Shown: positions 9,101 through 18,012, numbered from the stretch's first letter. The stretch is 64,000 nt of DNA from Neoalteromonas facilis (GCF_002807665.1 NZ_PEAY01000008.1:48352-112351), one strand, 5' to 3'. A program made the numbers and translations. Notes: generated from the sequence alone by a model not told the origin.

Positions 9101-11744
9101 TGCGGCCAGACTGGTGATCAACGCGCGCAATGGAGATTTAGCAACACAATGTCATCACCTTGTTGAGACAGACCTTATAGGTAAAACACACGCTAAAGAA
9201 AACGTTCAAAAACAATCGCGATATATGACGCCATCAACGTTAAATAAAACAGATGTTTCCAGTCTTTCTTTTTTCAATGGTACAGGTGGATTTGATACCA
9301 AGAACAACGAATACGTTATTCAATTAAGCGGCGGTCGCACTCCTCCTGCGCCTTGGATAAACATTATCGCCAATGAAAATTTCGGTTTTCAAATTGGTGA
9401 GGATGGAAACGGTTACACATGGGCTCAAAACAGCCGAGATAATCAGTTAACCCCTTGGTACAATGACCCAGTTTGTAATCCATGTGTAGACAATTTGTAT
9501 GTGAGAGATGAGGATACACTCGCGTTAAGCAGTGCCTCAAACCAACCTATTCAAGATGGCGGAGAATACGAAGTGAGCCATGGTTGGGGTTATAGTGTAT
9601 TTTCACACCATGCCGATCACCTTTACATGGAATCAACCCATACCGTAGTACAAAACGCTCCAGTAAAAATGGTCCGCCTGTCGATTAAAAACACGGGCAA
9701 ACATGAACGCAAGGTATCGATTACCAGTTATATTGAGTGGGTACTAGGTAACGATAAATATGAAAGCGGGCCCTTTTTAACCACCACCTTTGAGCAATAC
9801 TTTCAGGCAATAACATTGTCCAATCCATTTTCGACTGAATTTTCTGAAAGTGAGGCATTTGTGATGCTTCAAAGTGAACTGGATGAATGGACCACAGACC
9901 GCACAGAATTCCTTGGGCAATATGGGAGTCCAAGTCACCCCGCTGCTTTAGCACATAATCAGCCGATGAAAAAGCGTTTGGGGCAATGTTTTGATATCTG
10001 TTCGGCCATGCAAACTAAGCTCACTATTCAGCCTAATGCGTCACAAGATGTCGTGCTGGTTTTTGGCTACGCAAGCAACCATGACCACGCTCTAAGTTTA
10101 ATCAAACGCTATAAACACGCCACTTTTGACGTTGTACTACAACAGAATAAAGCATATTGGCTACGTCTGCTCACACATGTTCAGGTAGATACCCCTGACA
10201 AAGCGACTAACCTGTTATTAAACGGCTGGTTAAACTATCAAACAATGAGTAGCCGAATTTTAGCGCGTTGCGGATTTTATCAGGCCAGCGGCGCATTTGG
10301 ATTTCGCGACCAATTGCAAGATGGTATGTCGATGCTATGGCACAGTCCCAAACGCGTGCGAGAACACATTTTGCACGCTGCGTCCCGGCAGTTTAAAGAG
10401 GGGGATGTTCAACATTGGTGGCTTCCACTTTCAGGGCGAGGAGTAAGAACTCATATTTCTGATGACAGAATATGGTTAGTCGTAGCAGCTACGCATTACG
10501 CAAAGAACACACAAGACCAAGACATTTGGCAAGTACAAATACCTTTCCTAGAAGGACCACTTTTAGATTCATCAACACATGATGCTTTTTTCATGCCAAA
10601 TAGCAGCGATGATACTGCCAGCCTGTTAGAGCATTGTATCTTGTCGATTAACGCTACGCTTGCTGCCAGAGGTAAACATGGCTTGCCGCTTATTGGCACC
10701 GGTGACTGGAACGACGGCATGAACGGAATTGGTAAGCTGGGCGAAGGAGAGAGCGTATGGCTAGGCTGGTTTACCCTCTTTGCCATTGACCAGATATTTG
10801 CACTTCAATCTTCTTATTGTAAGCAAAAGCTAATACCTTATAAAGAGCGATGGCAACAGGCTTCGCGAGAAATATCTCACGCTATCGAACAACATGCCTG
10901 GGATGGTGAATGGTACCGCAGAGCCGTATTTGATAATGGTATCTGGCTTGGCTCTCAGCTTAATGATGAATGCAAAATTGACGCTATTTGTCAGTCGTGG
11001 GCAGTACTGTCTAATCACTCGTGCGCCAACAGAGCCGACAAAGCTATGACAATGGCGTCTCAGTATCTTGTAAGGAAAGAGTTAGGCTTAGCGCTGCTAT
11101 TTACTCCTCCTTTCGAGAAAACTATTTTAGAGCCGGGCTATATAAAAGGCTATCCAGCAGGTTTCCGGGAAAATGGAGGGCAATACACCCACGCGGCCGT
11201 CTGGACAGTAATGGCACTGTGTAAACAAGCAAAATCAGATCAGGCATTAGAGCTCTTTTCCATGCTAAATCCCATCAATCACACACTTAATGAAGCGCAT
11301 TGCGCCAAATACAAAGTTGAGCCCTACGTTATGGCGGCAGACGTCTACTCTGTGCCTCCCCACTGCGGAAGAGGTGGTTGGACCTGGTATACAGGCGCCG
11401 CAGGTTTAATGTATCAAGCAGGGCTCTCTTCCCTATTAGGAATAGAAAAGCGGGGCAAATCATTGGAAATAACACCACGGTTACCGTCACAGTGGGATCG
11501 CTACAGCGTAACGATAGACATGGATAACGCACACTATGTGATAGAGGTTATTAGAAACATACAGAAGGCAAGAAATGTCAATGATGATAAAGCATCTCGC
11601 ACGCTTGGCGGGCGAGAAACCTCACCAAATTTGAATCAACAGTGGGACGTTTATATCGACGAAGAGAAGCATAACTTCACCACAAATATCGCGTTCCCAA
11701 TGTTAGCAGGCAAACATCATGTCAGAATTTTAATAAAAGGCTAG
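3111..11744 (+). CDS. Cyclic beta-glucan synthase-like protein (NdvB/ChvB family, GT84-GH94)
   Basis: A giant membrane protein of 2877 residues, the usual size for NdvB/ChvB, which make periplasmic cyclic beta-1,2-glucans from UDP-glucose. Hydrophobic segments at about 415-470 and 810-990 flank a glycosyltransferase-84-like domain with the acidic motif TLDEDTQL (D631) and HRWTRGDWQ (about 779-787). The C-terminal third is a GH94 phosphorylase-like domain with GTGDWNDGMNG, in which D2535 is the expected catalytic acid and which trims or sets glucan length in the family, and FRENGGQYTHAAVW. The ATG follows AAAAGGAAG. Osmoprotection, envelope integrity and host contact are known roles of such glucans; which applies here is unknown. 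The product linkage is inferred from the family. It is preceded by the island operator at 2964. Confidence 0.9.
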   Translation: MLLTFLPTSSSNTTWENIPIRKYTYSTERLGNYAEALAKHHKITTKLTCVPSLYKRLEDNALTLEQLVSKSNSHKRDSKDSPKGIDWLLDNYHVVDTQIWQTTLDLPERTYNKLPHLAVGKLAGYARILAIAWHYLEHTDCHFTMQSFCHFISCYQHTEILNISELWSLPSVMKIVLIENLSRLSKAQMDNHFSHNKANSTADNVLAKPENAATSSQFTPPNLSNYSPSANVTFLAQLARRLRGKDPEKYPLLRWLNQQLSQESKSVDTIIQQVSLEQSVVSETMSNIINSLRLLGELDWKVPFEQLSHVDNRLRTYSAYADMDFSTRNLYRSNIERLASGSELTECEIVDASLARAKALSIDQTIKSEKRRIADPGYHLFGDGHRQFEKDINYKPSIIERIRFALGECGTKVYVGLIISLSVLLLVLFILLLFVFNFSFLLQIILSLLALIPIGEVSVLLINQVIIHFVHTDPLPGLSLRTGVPNANRTFVVIPSLLSNKAGVDKLTYQLEMHYLTCIDDNVSFGLLLDGVDATSQALSSDKMHLLRISERIAALNKKYPGFRNRNRFYLLYRKRMFNRHEQTWMAWERKRGKLHELNRLLRGATDTTFTPVDSGQIDIPEYIKYVVTLDEDTQLTRGVIKKLIGKMAHPLNTPLLDRRERRVVKGHGILQPKVTPLMPSNGNGSWYQFIFSSPGGIDPYVSSSSDVYQDLYDEGSYTGKGIYDIDAFESALKSRVPANKLLSHDLFEGIFARAGFACDIEVLESYPRSYHADINRLHRWTRGDWQLLPWLLGIINGTGKIPMLGQWKIIDNLRRSLVQPCLFTTLILSFFFPLHQALLLWTLVFSILAAPFIIHLSLLFVSYRRSQGRIVTHLKMWLSDGLLSFINYFFILAFLPDKSVKILDALARTFMRMAFTQNHLLQWVSSDEIERTHKPSLVNYYKLMSTSVGLVLFASISTLLYSATHFFTTLPFVLLWFLAPAMAWLLSQPNVRPYLHLSENRQTTLRLIARRTWRFFDEFVTSDDNMLPPDNFQQLPEAKTAHRTSPTNIGLYLLSVASAKDFGWVGLVEATEKLEATLETLGKLEKHEGHLLNWYNTQTLQPLHPKYVSSVDSGNLAGHLIALANTLEAWREQIEQRVEPNIKQALHDNLILLDAAIINAEPTQKNYPHCRVEILNLLNLLEDENSNAAYDLISVEKSLHALLPLLTSNVTSIDANVHYWLQNTISRIEASKQDKQILSVGQANLKARFERLASNARSFAMGMNFHFLFNQEKVLLSIGYSVDNDTLDTGCYDLLGSEARLASLFAIAKNDIPSEHWFHLGRTASPVGFSAALLSWSGSMFEYLMPSLIIRAPFGSLIANTNNMAVVQQQLYGKYLKIPWGLSESAFNARDLEFNYQYSSFGVPSLGLKRGLADSIVVSPYSSGLAAMVDPNSAVKNFKKLESLGCLGPYGFFEAIDFTPSRQPKNAKHTVIESYMAHHQGMIIVAINNTLNNGVMRNRFHNEPMIGACESLLQERIPRNVSLKRPLTQEDSVVQNLSLSKSTSRVFSPHKNGQRQTNMLSNGRYTAMVTSAGCGYSVWKNIAITRWSGDTTTDDDGMFFFVHDVKSKHTYSPTIQPLRAESSEYCSRYTAEFAEDYARYEATSDEMKSTIDVVVTSDSDGEARQLKIINTSLTTKPVVVTSFNALALAPRKADSAHPAFSKMFVQTSMLKERNALIATRRKRAPEELEIWVANFAVVSDQVVNEFEFDTSRLTFIGRGKTVHNANGNKVLHKGLNRLGSSLGAVIDPVFVLRHHIDIPAGKQVTITYWLLVASSRKSLLSLIDQHADTYSFDRAKTMAWTQSQVLLSHLGIDNDETATFQKIATQLLYIDTRPSHQKDLPLPVKNIKHLLWQEGISGDLPIVVMRICDSSDIKHVEQLLRAHEYWKLKMLYVDIVIINEQRSTYFHSLQDAIETAVRCSQSPVYHSEEHTGPAHCYVHVLRYDQISTDLLNTVTHAARLVINARNGDLATQCHHLVETDLIGKTHAKENVQKQSRYMTPSTLNKTDVSSLSFFNGTGGFDTKNNEYVIQLSGGRTPPAPWINIIANENFGFQIGEDGNGYTWAQNSRDNQLTPWYNDPVCNPCVDNLYVRDEDTLALSSASNQPIQDGGEYEVSHGWGYSVFSHHADHLYMESTHTVVQNAPVKMVRLSIKNTGKHERKVSITSYIEWVLGNDKYESGPFLTTTFEQYFQAITLSNPFSTEFSESEAFVMLQSELDEWTTDRTEFLGQYGSPSHPAALAHNQPMKKRLGQCFDICSAMQTKLTIQPNASQDVVLVFGYASNHDHALSLIKRYKHATFDVVLQQNKAYWLRLLTHVQVDTPDKATNLLLNGWLNYQTMSSRILARCGFYQASGAFGFRDQLQDGMSMLWHSPKRVREHILHAASRQFKEGDVQHWWLPLSGRGVRTHISDDRIWLVVAATHYAKNTQDQDIWQVQIPFLEGPLLDSSTHDAFFMPNSSDDTASLLEHCILSINATLAARGKHGLPLIGTGDWNDGMNGIGKLGEGESVWLGWFTLFAIDQIFALQSSYCKQKLIPYKERWQQASREISHAIEQHAWDGEWYRRAVFDNGIWLGSQLNDECKIDAICQSWAVLSNHSCANRADKAMTMASQYLVRKELGLALLFTPPFEKTILEPGYIKGYPAGFRENGGQYTHAAVWTVMALCKQAKSDQALELFSMLNPINHTLNEAHCAKYKVEPYVMAADVYSVPPHCGRGGWTWYTGAAGLMYQAGLSSLLGIEKRGKSLEITPRLPSQWDRYSVTIDMDNAHYVIEVIRNIQKARNVNDDKASRTLGGRETSPNLNQQWDVYIDEEKHNFTTNIAFPMLAGKHHVRILIKG

Positions 11745-11748
11745 ATAA

Positions 11749-11764
11749 TGTGGTGAAGCGCACA
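11749..11764 (+). promoter_or_regulatory. Crp/Fnr-type operator and promoter for the BON-hflKC-GGDEF group
   Basis: TGTGGTGAAGCGCACA lies immediately after the glucan synthase stop. TATATT (11785-11790), a 5/6 match to a sigma-70 -10 box, follows after 20 bases. The lipoprotein ATG is at 11822, giving a leader of about 25 bases. The spacing fits a class II activator site. Confidence 0.62.
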
Positions 11765-11821
11765 GATGCGCTCAATACAGGGGGTATATTAGTGAAAGGC
11801 TTTATATTGAAGGACAAAATA

Positions 11822-12181
11822 ATGACGCGATTTCACGTATTTTTCACCTCTGTCGTTTTAGCGACACTGCTATCGGGATGCAACAAGCAAGCAAATGATA
11901 GCGACAAAGTGCCACCTTCGACTGTGATTGATTTGCCTTTAAAACAAACGTCCCCCTCACCTTATAAACTGGAAGATTTGACACAGGAGATTCGCGCGAC
12001 ACTCAACACGTTGGGCATGAGTGTTGCCAATAACATCACCGTAAATACGGTCAGTAACAATGTGACTCTTGCTGGAACGGTAATGTCTGAAAAGCAAAAA
12101 CAAATGGTGTTAAATGCTGTTCGAGAAATTGAGGGCATTAATCTCATTACCGACGAAATTATGGTGGTTCCGATAGATTAG
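11822..12181 (+). CDS. BON-domain lipoprotein
   Basis: Small exported protein of 119 residues. A type II signal peptide ends in the lipobox LLSGC, and a single BON domain (about residues 50-118) has the pattern VNTVSNNVTLAGTVMSEKQ...VREIEGINLITDEI, seen in OsmY and in phospholipid- or envelope-associated proteins. BON domains are thought to contact phospholipid surfaces; the exact role is unknown. The start at 11822 is preferred over 11750 because it places AAGGA 9 bases upstream and begins with the signal peptide, and because the deduced promoter falls between the two. It is followed after 41 bases by hflK and probably co-transcribed with it. Confidence 0.82.
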   Translation: MTRFHVFFTSVVLATLLSGCNKQANDSDKVPPSTVIDLPLKQTSPSPYKLEDLTQEIRATLNTLGMSVANNITVNTVSNNVTLAGTVMSEKQKQMVLNAVREIEGINLITDEIMVVPID

Positions 12182-12222
12182 CACTTCACTTCGAAATCGC
12201 CACAATGAACAGGAGAATAAAA

Positions 12223-13305
12223 ATGCAGATTCAGATAAACAGCCCACCAAACACCCCTTGGGGGAGCGGTCAAACCGGCGGTCCTCCGCCTGATGTGGAC
12301 AAAGAAGTAAAGCAGTTGTTCGATAAACTTAAAAACTTCTTACCCGGCGGAAGTCCAAAAGCTTTTATAAGTGTCGTTTTGCTTTTGTTCACTATTTTTA
12401 TGGTATGGAACCTTTTTTATACCGTGCCAAGCGACTCTATTGCGGTGGTCCAACGCTTTGGTAAATTGCATGCTCAAAAAGATCCCGGCTTGCATCTAAA
12501 GATACCTTTTGGGGTAGACACAGTTCACATCGTACCTGCGAAGCGTCAATTAAAACAGGAATTTGGCTTTGCTACCGCAGCCGCTACAAATCCTGACCAA
12601 GGCTCGAGAGGTGACTATGCACTTAGGGAAACCCAAATGGTTACGGGCGACTTAAATGCTGCGCTTGTAGAATGGGTTGTGCAATACCGTATTGCAACCC
12701 CCATTGACTACCTGTTCCAAGTACGCGACCCCAGTGAAACGCTGCGCTATATTTCTGAATCTGTCATGCGAGAGGTAGTCGGAGACAGAACAGTGGACGA
12801 AGTAATAACAATAGGTAGGCAAGAGATTGAATTTCAATCTTTGGAACGCCTTAGAGAGATAGCACAAACCTATGCTATGGGTATTGCTATCGACCAAGTA
12901 CAGCTAAAAAACATCAACCCGCCCTCGCCGGTTCAAGCATCATTTAATGAAGTGAACCAGGCACAACAAGAAAAAGAGCGACTCATCAACGAAGCCAGAA
13001 GGGAATACAACAGAGTGATCCCGCTCGCAGAAGGCGAAAAAGATCAAAGAATACGTGAAGCAGATGGTTACCGCTTACAGCGCGTTAATGAAGCACAAGG
13101 AGATGTGAGCCGCTTTAATGCACTTTTGGTGGAATACCAAATGGCACCCGAAGTAACTCAGCGCAGGATATACATTGAACACCTTGAACGCCTGCTTCCT
13201 AGTATAAAGCATACCTATTTATTAGACGGAGATAAGGGGTCGGTTTTACCAATCATGAACCTCAGTTCAGAAAACTCGGTTGTTCTGGGGGAGGAAAGAA
13301 AATGA
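12223..13305 (+). CDS. hflK: HflK-like SPFH/band-7 membrane protein
   Basis: Subunit of a periplasm-facing HflK-HflC complex that, in the known family, surrounds and modulates the FtsH protease. A Gly/Pro-rich cytoplasmic N-terminus (GSGQTGGPPPDVD) precedes one membrane helix at about residues 48-68 (VVLLLFTIFMVWNLFYTV), a band-7 domain (VPSDSIAVVQRFGK onward) and a charged coiled-coil region (EKERLINEARREYNRVIPLAEG). The second ATG (12223) is taken as start because AGGAG precedes it by 8 bases. It overlaps hflC by the ATGA junction at 13302-13305, so translation is coupled. This is probably an accessory paralogue, since gammaproteobacteria normally keep hflKC beside hflX in the core genome. 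Confidence 0.88.
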   Translation: MQIQINSPPNTPWGSGQTGGPPPDVDKEVKQLFDKLKNFLPGGSPKAFISVVLLLFTIFMVWNLFYTVPSDSIAVVQRFGKLHAQKDPGLHLKIPFGVDTVHIVPAKRQLKQEFGFATAAATNPDQGSRGDYALRETQMVTGDLNAALVEWVVQYRIATPIDYLFQVRDPSETLRYISESVMREVVGDRTVDEVITIGRQEIEFQSLERLREIAQTYAMGIAIDQVQLKNINPPSPVQASFNEVNQAQQEKERLINEARREYNRVIPLAEGEKDQRIREADGYRLQRVNEAQGDVSRFNALLVEYQMAPEVTQRRIYIEHLERLLPSIKHTYLLDGDKGSVLPIMNLSSENSVVLGEERK

Positions 13306-14324
13306 CTAAAAAACGAATCTCGATTTTGCCTTTTTTGGTTCTGTTTGTCTTTGCAGGCTGGATTACTAGCCACACATTTTTTACGGTAAGCGAGACCGAG
13401 CAAGTCATTATCACGCAATTCGGTAAGCCAATGGGTACGCCCATAACTGAGGCGGGTCTCAAAGTAAAAATCCCCTTTATCCAAACCGTAAACTCTATTG
13501 ATAAACGCATATTAGAATGGGATGGTCCTCCTTCCGATATGCCAACCAAAGATAAGCTTTACATATCGGTTGACTTATTTGCCCGCTGGCGCATTGTCGA
13601 GCCTCTGCAGTATTTTTTGCGCTTGAAAGATGAAAGAAGTGCGCAGTCACGACTCGACGACATTTTAGGAAGTGAAACGCGTAATGCCGTCGCTAAACAC
13701 AAACTAATAGAAATTATACGTACAACAAAACTCAGGGTGCCTGAAAGAGACGCGCTACTCAATGACGTTGAGAAAAGGCTAAATATGGGTAATTTGGTGC
13801 CCATCGTAAAGGGGCGAAAAGTAATTGAGAAAGAAATCTTTGAAGCCGCAGCGGAAAAAATCAAGGTTTTTGGTATAGAGTTGCTCGACATTCAGTTTAA
13901 ACGCATTAATTACAACACCAGTGTACGCCCTAAGATTTATGACCGGATGATAAGCGAACGACGTCAAATCGCTGAACGCTTTCTTTCTGAAGGCAATGGC
14001 GAGTCTGCAAGAATAAGAGGCAATAGAGAACGTGAGTTAAAACGTATTCGCTCCGAGGCCTATCGACAAGTTGAAGATATAAGGGGGAAAGCAGATGCTC
14101 AAGCTGCCAGCATTTACGCTGCGGCCTATAACCAAAGCCCAGCATCGCGTGACTTCTATGTATTTACCCGAACGCTGTCGGCGTATGAAACGCTACTAAA
14201 TAAAAACACGACACTGCTTCTTTCCACTGACAGTGAAATATTCCAATTATTAAAAGAAGCACCACTTGCAATAAAAACGCAACCTGACTTTACTACGGAT
14301 ACTAGCGGTGAAGACGATCTTTAA
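13302..14324 (+). CDS. hflC: HflC-like SPFH/band-7 membrane protein
   Basis: Partner of the preceding HflK. 340 residues with an N-terminal signal-anchor helix (about 5-25, ISILPFLVLFVFAGWITSH), a band-7 domain beginning FTVSETEQVIITQFGKP, and a charged helical region with ERRQIAERFLSEGNGESARIRG, which resembles the HflC signature. The start codon overlaps the hflK stop by four bases (ATGA) and follows GGAGGAAAG. With the BON lipoprotein and the downstream cyclase it forms a compact envelope module under the operator at 11749. The family role is FtsH modulation; whether this island copy binds the host FtsH is unknown. Confidence 0.88.
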   Translation: MTKKRISILPFLVLFVFAGWITSHTFFTVSETEQVIITQFGKPMGTPITEAGLKVKIPFIQTVNSIDKRILEWDGPPSDMPTKDKLYISVDLFARWRIVEPLQYFLRLKDERSAQSRLDDILGSETRNAVAKHKLIEIIRTTKLRVPERDALLNDVEKRLNMGNLVPIVKGRKVIEKEIFEAAAEKIKVFGIELLDIQFKRINYNTSVRPKIYDRMISERRQIAERFLSEGNGESARIRGNRERELKRIRSEAYRQVEDIRGKADAQAASIYAAAYNQSPASRDFYVFTRTLSAYETLLNKNTTLLLSTDSEIFQLLKEAPLAIKTQPDFTTDTSGEDDL

Positions 14325-15159
14325 CATTTTGGAAGAGAAGCATTATGTGTGGATATGGGTAACCTGTATCACTTTTGTATGTGTTATTTCCGTGGTCAAT
14401 AATCAATTTCTCACCACTGTTTCGTTAGAGCCTCTTCTTTTGCTACCAGTGGTGATTGCCAGTTGGTATGGCAACTTAATTACCGGTTTATCTGTGTCAT
14501 TTATTTCGGCACTTGCTATCATTGTATCTTACGATCGAGCTTCGCTTGCTATTCCAAGCACTGACGCGGTATGTACGGCCCTAGTTTACTTGTCGGCACT
14601 ATGTATTTTAAGCATATTAATCAATAACTTTAGTAACGTTTTTAAAGTTGAAGAGGCAGCCGCCGAGCATGACCACCTAACTGGTTTGTTAAACACTCGC
14701 GGGCTGACTTCATTACTAGAAGAAGAGATCGCGCGAACCAGACGTTACAGACACCCCTTCACAGTTGCTTATATCGATATTGATAACTTTAAGACCATCA
14801 ATGACACAAAAGGCCATTATGGAGGCGACGTCATACTGTGCAAACTAGCGAAAATTATAACCAAATCATTTAGAGAAAGTGATTACATTGGCCGGATTGG
14901 TGGCGATGAATTTGTGTGTTTATTGCCTGAAACAAAACAGCCAGATGCTAAAGTTGTATTTGACAAGCTACACAAGAATTTAGACACGGCATTTCGTAAC
15001 GAAGATATTACCGTTACCTTTAGTATAGGCGTTGTTACGTTCGAATCTGCCCCTCCAAGTACGCAAACGGCACTGGCATTAGTCGACAGTGTCATGTACC
15101 GCGTTAAGAAACTAAACAAGAACGACGCCGCGTTTCAGGTTTACTCTTCAACGTCTTAA
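14308..15159 (+). CDS. Membrane-bound diguanylate cyclase (GGDEF)
   Basis: 283 residues. Three to four N-terminal hydrophobic helices (about 14-105) form an unnamed membrane sensor. A GGDEF domain follows with HDHLTGLLNTRG, DIDNFKTINDTKGHYGGD and an intact RIGGDEFVCLLPE active site, so it probably makes c-di-GMP. No RxxD inhibitory site is visible before GGDEF. The GTG start at 14308 overlaps the end of hflC by 17 bases, which argues for co-transcription. It is the last gene of island A before the tRNA-Leu junction at 15323. Confidence 0.88.
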   Translation: MKTIFNILEEKHYVWIWVTCITFVCVISVVNNQFLTTVSLEPLLLLPVVIASWYGNLITGLSVSFISALAIIVSYDRASLAIPSTDAVCTALVYLSALCILSILINNFSNVFKVEEAAAEHDHLTGLLNTRGLTSLLEEEIARTRRYRHPFTVAYIDIDNFKTINDTKGHYGGDVILCKLAKIITKSFRESDYIGRIGGDEFVCLLPETKQPDAKVVFDKLHKNLDTAFRNEDITVTFSIGVVTFESAPPSTQTALALVDSVMYRVKKLNKNDAAFQVYSSTS

Positions 15160-15251
15160 TAGAATTTTGTTTATCAATAATTAGGCTTGATACAAAAAAG
15201 AATAGCTTGCGAAAGTTATTGTGAGCTTGGCCTGAAGCAGGCATGCGATCA

Positions 15252-15380
15252 TGCAAAGAATTTACAAAGGTTCTTTTTATCTCTTTAAATAATTGAGTTT
15301 TAAAGATTAAAACATACGCTATCTTTTCAAAATCCGCCGCCTTTACGGGTGTGCCGGTTCAAGTCCGGCCTCTGGTACCA
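15252..15380 (+). repeat. Attachment junction 1: arm motif plus tRNA-Leu 3' fragment
   Basis: TGCAAAGAATTTACAAAG (15252-15269) lies 71 bases before CTTTTCAAAATCCGCCGCC (from 15323). That begins the 3' part of a tRNA-Leu: anticodon loop TTCAAAA (CAA), variable arm, T arm GCCGGTTCAAGTCCGGC and acceptor end ending TGGTACCA at 15380. No 5' half is present, so this is not a functional tRNA. The arrangement matches a tRNA-targeted island junction (attR-type) and recurs at 35552-35696 with identical spacing. The minus-strand frame ending VPEAGLEPA here is a translation artefact of the tRNA fragment. Confidence 0.75.
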
Positions 15381-15411
15381 CTTTAGATGATGCAACAACA
15401 AACGGCCCAAC

Positions 15412-15436
15412 AAACCGACGTAAGTCGGTTTTTTTG
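15412..15436 (+). terminator. Rho-independent terminator after tRNA-Leu fragment 1
   Basis: AAACCGAC and GTCGGTTT arms with a 4-base loop, followed by a T run to 15435. A near-identical terminator follows the second tRNA fragment at 35708-35730, so the terminator was duplicated together with the tRNA end. Confidence 0.75.
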
Positions 15437-15517
15437 TGTCTGAAGCAGAGACCTAAAGCAGCAATAAAACAAGAAAATTTCTTTGAAGAAAAATAACTTC
15501 TTGTGCGCAAGCACCCC

Positions 15518-16420
15518 TTATTTTTCTGCTTTGCAGTTGCTAAACAATTCATAACCAGCCAATAAATCACTGAGTTCTTCATCGATTGAGTTTTGTCGCA
15601 ACTGATGAAATTCTTGTCCTAGATTTTGTAGTTGCTCGTCGATATTTTTCTCTGCACGTTGCATCGCTGTAAGGCGGCTGGCATTCTCACTGGAAAGCGA
15701 TTCAGCACATGCGCGGTAAAGGGAAATAAATATATATTCGCGAATTAGCGCGCCCATAGTCTCGGTGCTGCTACACAGAATTTCTGGGAGGATTTTCGTC
15801 GGCCAGGGCATGCTTGCCATTTTGTGTTGCCATTGCCGATCTAAGGGTAGCAATCGTTGCGATACGGGTCGGTATTGCGCCATGGTTACCGGCTGGTTGT
15901 GAAATATGTAAAGCTGTGTATTTTCGTGGAACAAGCCACTAGTTTCACTTTCTATTTGAATTTTTCTGACTAAACCAGTAATTGCATTTATATTAGTTGG
16001 CACTGCAAACCCTTGCACTATGTTAAGTCCCCTATCCAAAATCCGAGCAGATATTCGTTCACCGACTACAAAAACTTGAGGATTAACTGCCAGTTTCGCA
16101 AGGGTTTTAACCGCAAAATCTGCTACGTCTTCATTGAACTGGCCGACTAATCCTTGGTCTGATCCAAATACAATGGCACTAACACGGTCATTGCATCCTT
16201 CCGCCCTGCTCCTACTAATTGGTAATATTGCTGAATGACTGGAACGCAGGCTGGCGCTTAACCCCAATTCAACGGTTCGATAATAATGAGCCAATGCACC
16301 AACAGAACTTTCGTATTGGCTAATACTCGCAGCAGCAAGCGCTTTCATTGTGCGTACCACACCTTTTAAATCGCTTGCATTGTTAATCTTGTGGCGTAGG
16401 TTAGCTGAGGTGTTACTCAT
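15518..16420 (-). CDS. atpG: N-type ATPase gamma subunit
   Basis: Central rotor stalk of the N-ATPase, 300 residues. The N-terminal helix ([26 protein letters not shown]) and the conserved C-terminal helix region ([23 protein letters not shown]) match the gamma family. It is the last gene of the operon and overlaps atpA by four bases at 16417-16420. Its stop lies about 80 bases inside the island boundary, so the operon tail abuts the attachment junction. In the known N-ATPase group (operon order DCQRBEFAG) gamma is encoded last, as here. Confidence 0.92.
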   Translation of the reverse strand: MSNTSANLRHKINNASDLKGVVRTMKALAAASISQYESSVGALAHYYRTVELGLSASLRSSHSAILPISRSRAEGCNDRVSAIVFGSDQGLVGQFNEDVADFAVKTLAKLAVNPQVFVVGERISARILDRGLNIVQGFAVPTNINAITGLVRKIQIESETSGLFHENTQLYIFHNQPVTMAQYRPVSQRLLPLDRQWQHKMASMPWPTKILPEILCSSTETMGALIREYIFISLYRACAESLSSENASRLTAMQRAEKNIDEQLQNLGQEFHQLRQNSIDEELSDLLAGYELFSNCKAEK

Positions 16421-18012
16421 AAATCTGGCAACTTGTTTTCAGTTTCGAACTTTTTAAGGGTTGTTTCAGCGAGTTTAATGATGATGTTGTTATCTTCATC
16501 ACTTAATGTTGCTGCTGAGTTGAACCGTGCACATAGTTCTTTTGGCAAATTAACAACCTCTTCACCAAGGGCTTTTTGCACCGCTGTCATTTGCTCTAGT
16601 GGCACCGCATCAAATAATCCTGAAGTCAGTGCAAGCAATACGGTAATTTGTTCTGGTACTGGAATAGGTGAGGATTCGGGTTGACGAAGGCAGGCGCGAA
16701 TACGACGACCATGCACTATGGTTTGCTGTGTATCTTCATCCAAACGCGCGCCAAAGCGCGCAAAAGATTCTAGTTCTTCAAATTGCGCATAAGCGAGTTT
16801 TAGATCGCCGGCTACATTACGAAACGCTGCCCGCTGCGCTTTGCCTCCCACGCGTGAAACTGATTTACCTACGTCTACCGCAGGCAATACGCCTAATTCG
16901 AATAATGATGGAGATAAGTATATCTGCCCATCAGTGATAGAAATCAAATTAGTAGGGATATAAGCCGAAATGTTTTGTGCCTCGGTCTCAATAATGGGAA
17001 ATGCAGTAAGTGAACCGCCGCCACGTTCTTCGGATAAATGTGTTGCGCGCTCAAGTAAGCGAGAATGAATATAAAAAATATCCCCAGGAAATGCTTCACG
17101 TCCAGGCGGTCGACGCAACAATAGAGAAAGTTCACGATAGGCTCGAGCGTGTTTAGTTAAATCATCGTAAACAATCAACACATCTCGTCCCTTTTCCATA
17201 AAAAATTCCGCGAGGCTTGTTGCAGCGTAGGGCGCAATATACTGCAAACCAGCGGGTTCATTACCTTCGGTTACCATCACAACTGTGTAAGACATGGCTC
17301 CTTTCTCTTGAAGCACAGCCAACGTTTTTGCCACTGTAGAAGCCCGTTGCCCAATAGCACAATAAACACACAACACATTCTGCTCTCGCTGATTGAGAAT
17401 AGTGTCGATTGCAATCGCCGTCTTGCCTGTTTGTCGGTCACCTAGTATTAGTTCCCTTTGACCTCGCCCAACCGGGATCATTGCATCAATAACAATGAGT
17501 CCAGTTTGTAGTGGTATGGTGACAGGAGCCCGATCCATAATGGCGGCAGCAGGCCGTTCAATTGGTAAGCGCGTGTCCGTTTCAATAGCACCTCCATTAT
17601 CTAATGGCCGTCCAAGAGGATTAATTACACGCCCCAATAATTCATCGCCAACGGCTACATCTATTACTCGCCCACTGCGACGAACTTCATCACCTACATG
17701 TAAATGAGAGTAATCCCCTAGCAAAACCACGCCAATTTCATCCGCATCTACATTAAAGGCAATACCCAATATATCTCCAGGAAAATAAAGTAATTCTTCA
17801 ACCACCACACTAGGCAGGCCCACTACTTCTGCTATTCCTGTGGCCACCTTGGTTATGATACCCACTTCATAACCTGCTAATTTTGGATTAAAAGCTTCGC
17901 GGGCTTGTTGCATGTTGACAAACAAATTATCGAATATGCTTTGAAGATTATTTAATTCTGTGATGTTAACTTTCGGTTTGGAGATAAACTGGCGTTCAAT
18001 TTGACTACTCAT
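16417..18012 (-). CDS. atpA: N-type ATPase alpha subunit
   Basis: Non-catalytic nucleotide-binding subunit of F1, 531 residues. It has the Walker A motif GDRQTGKTA at 191-199, [31 protein letters not shown] and the SVSRVGG signature. It overlaps the upstream atpF by four bases and the downstream atpG by four, so the run is translationally coupled. No separate delta gene precedes it, which is typical of N-ATPases and unlike the housekeeping atpIBEFHAGDC operon. Confidence 0.95.
   Translation of the reverse strand: MSSQIERQFISKPKVNITELNNLQSIFDNLFVNMQQAREAFNPKLAGYEVGIITKVATGIAEVVGLPSVVVEELLYFPGDILGIAFNVDADEIGVVLLGDYSHLHVGDEVRRSGRVIDVAVGDELLGRVINPLGRPLDNGGAIETDTRLPIERPAAAIMDRAPVTIPLQTGLIVIDAMIPVGRGQRELILGDRQTGKTAIAIDTILNQREQNVLCVYCAIGQRASTVAKTLAVLQEKGAMSYTVVMVTEGNEPAGLQYIAPYAATSLAEFFMEKGRDVLIVYDDLTKHARAYRELSLLLRRPPGREAFPGDIFYIHSRLLERATHLSEERGGGSLTAFPIIETEAQNISAYIPTNLISITDGQIYLSPSLFELGVLPAVDVGKSVSRVGGKAQRAAFRNVAGDLKLAYAQFEELESFARFGARLDEDTQQTIVHGRRIRACLRQPESSPIPVPEQITVLLALTSGLFDAVPLEQMTAVQKALGEEVVNLPKELCARFNSAATLSDEDNNIIIKLAETTLKKFETENKLPDL

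Noticed and set aside
15502..15517. TTGTGCGCAAGCAC as an operator
   Set aside because: The second half does not match CGCACA, and it lies at the 3' end of atpG with no gene downstream.
15343..15582. Open frame of 79 codons on the minus strand over the tRNA-Leu fragment
   Set aside because: It ends in VPEAGLEPA, the well-known false translation of tRNA 3' ends, and overlaps atpG.
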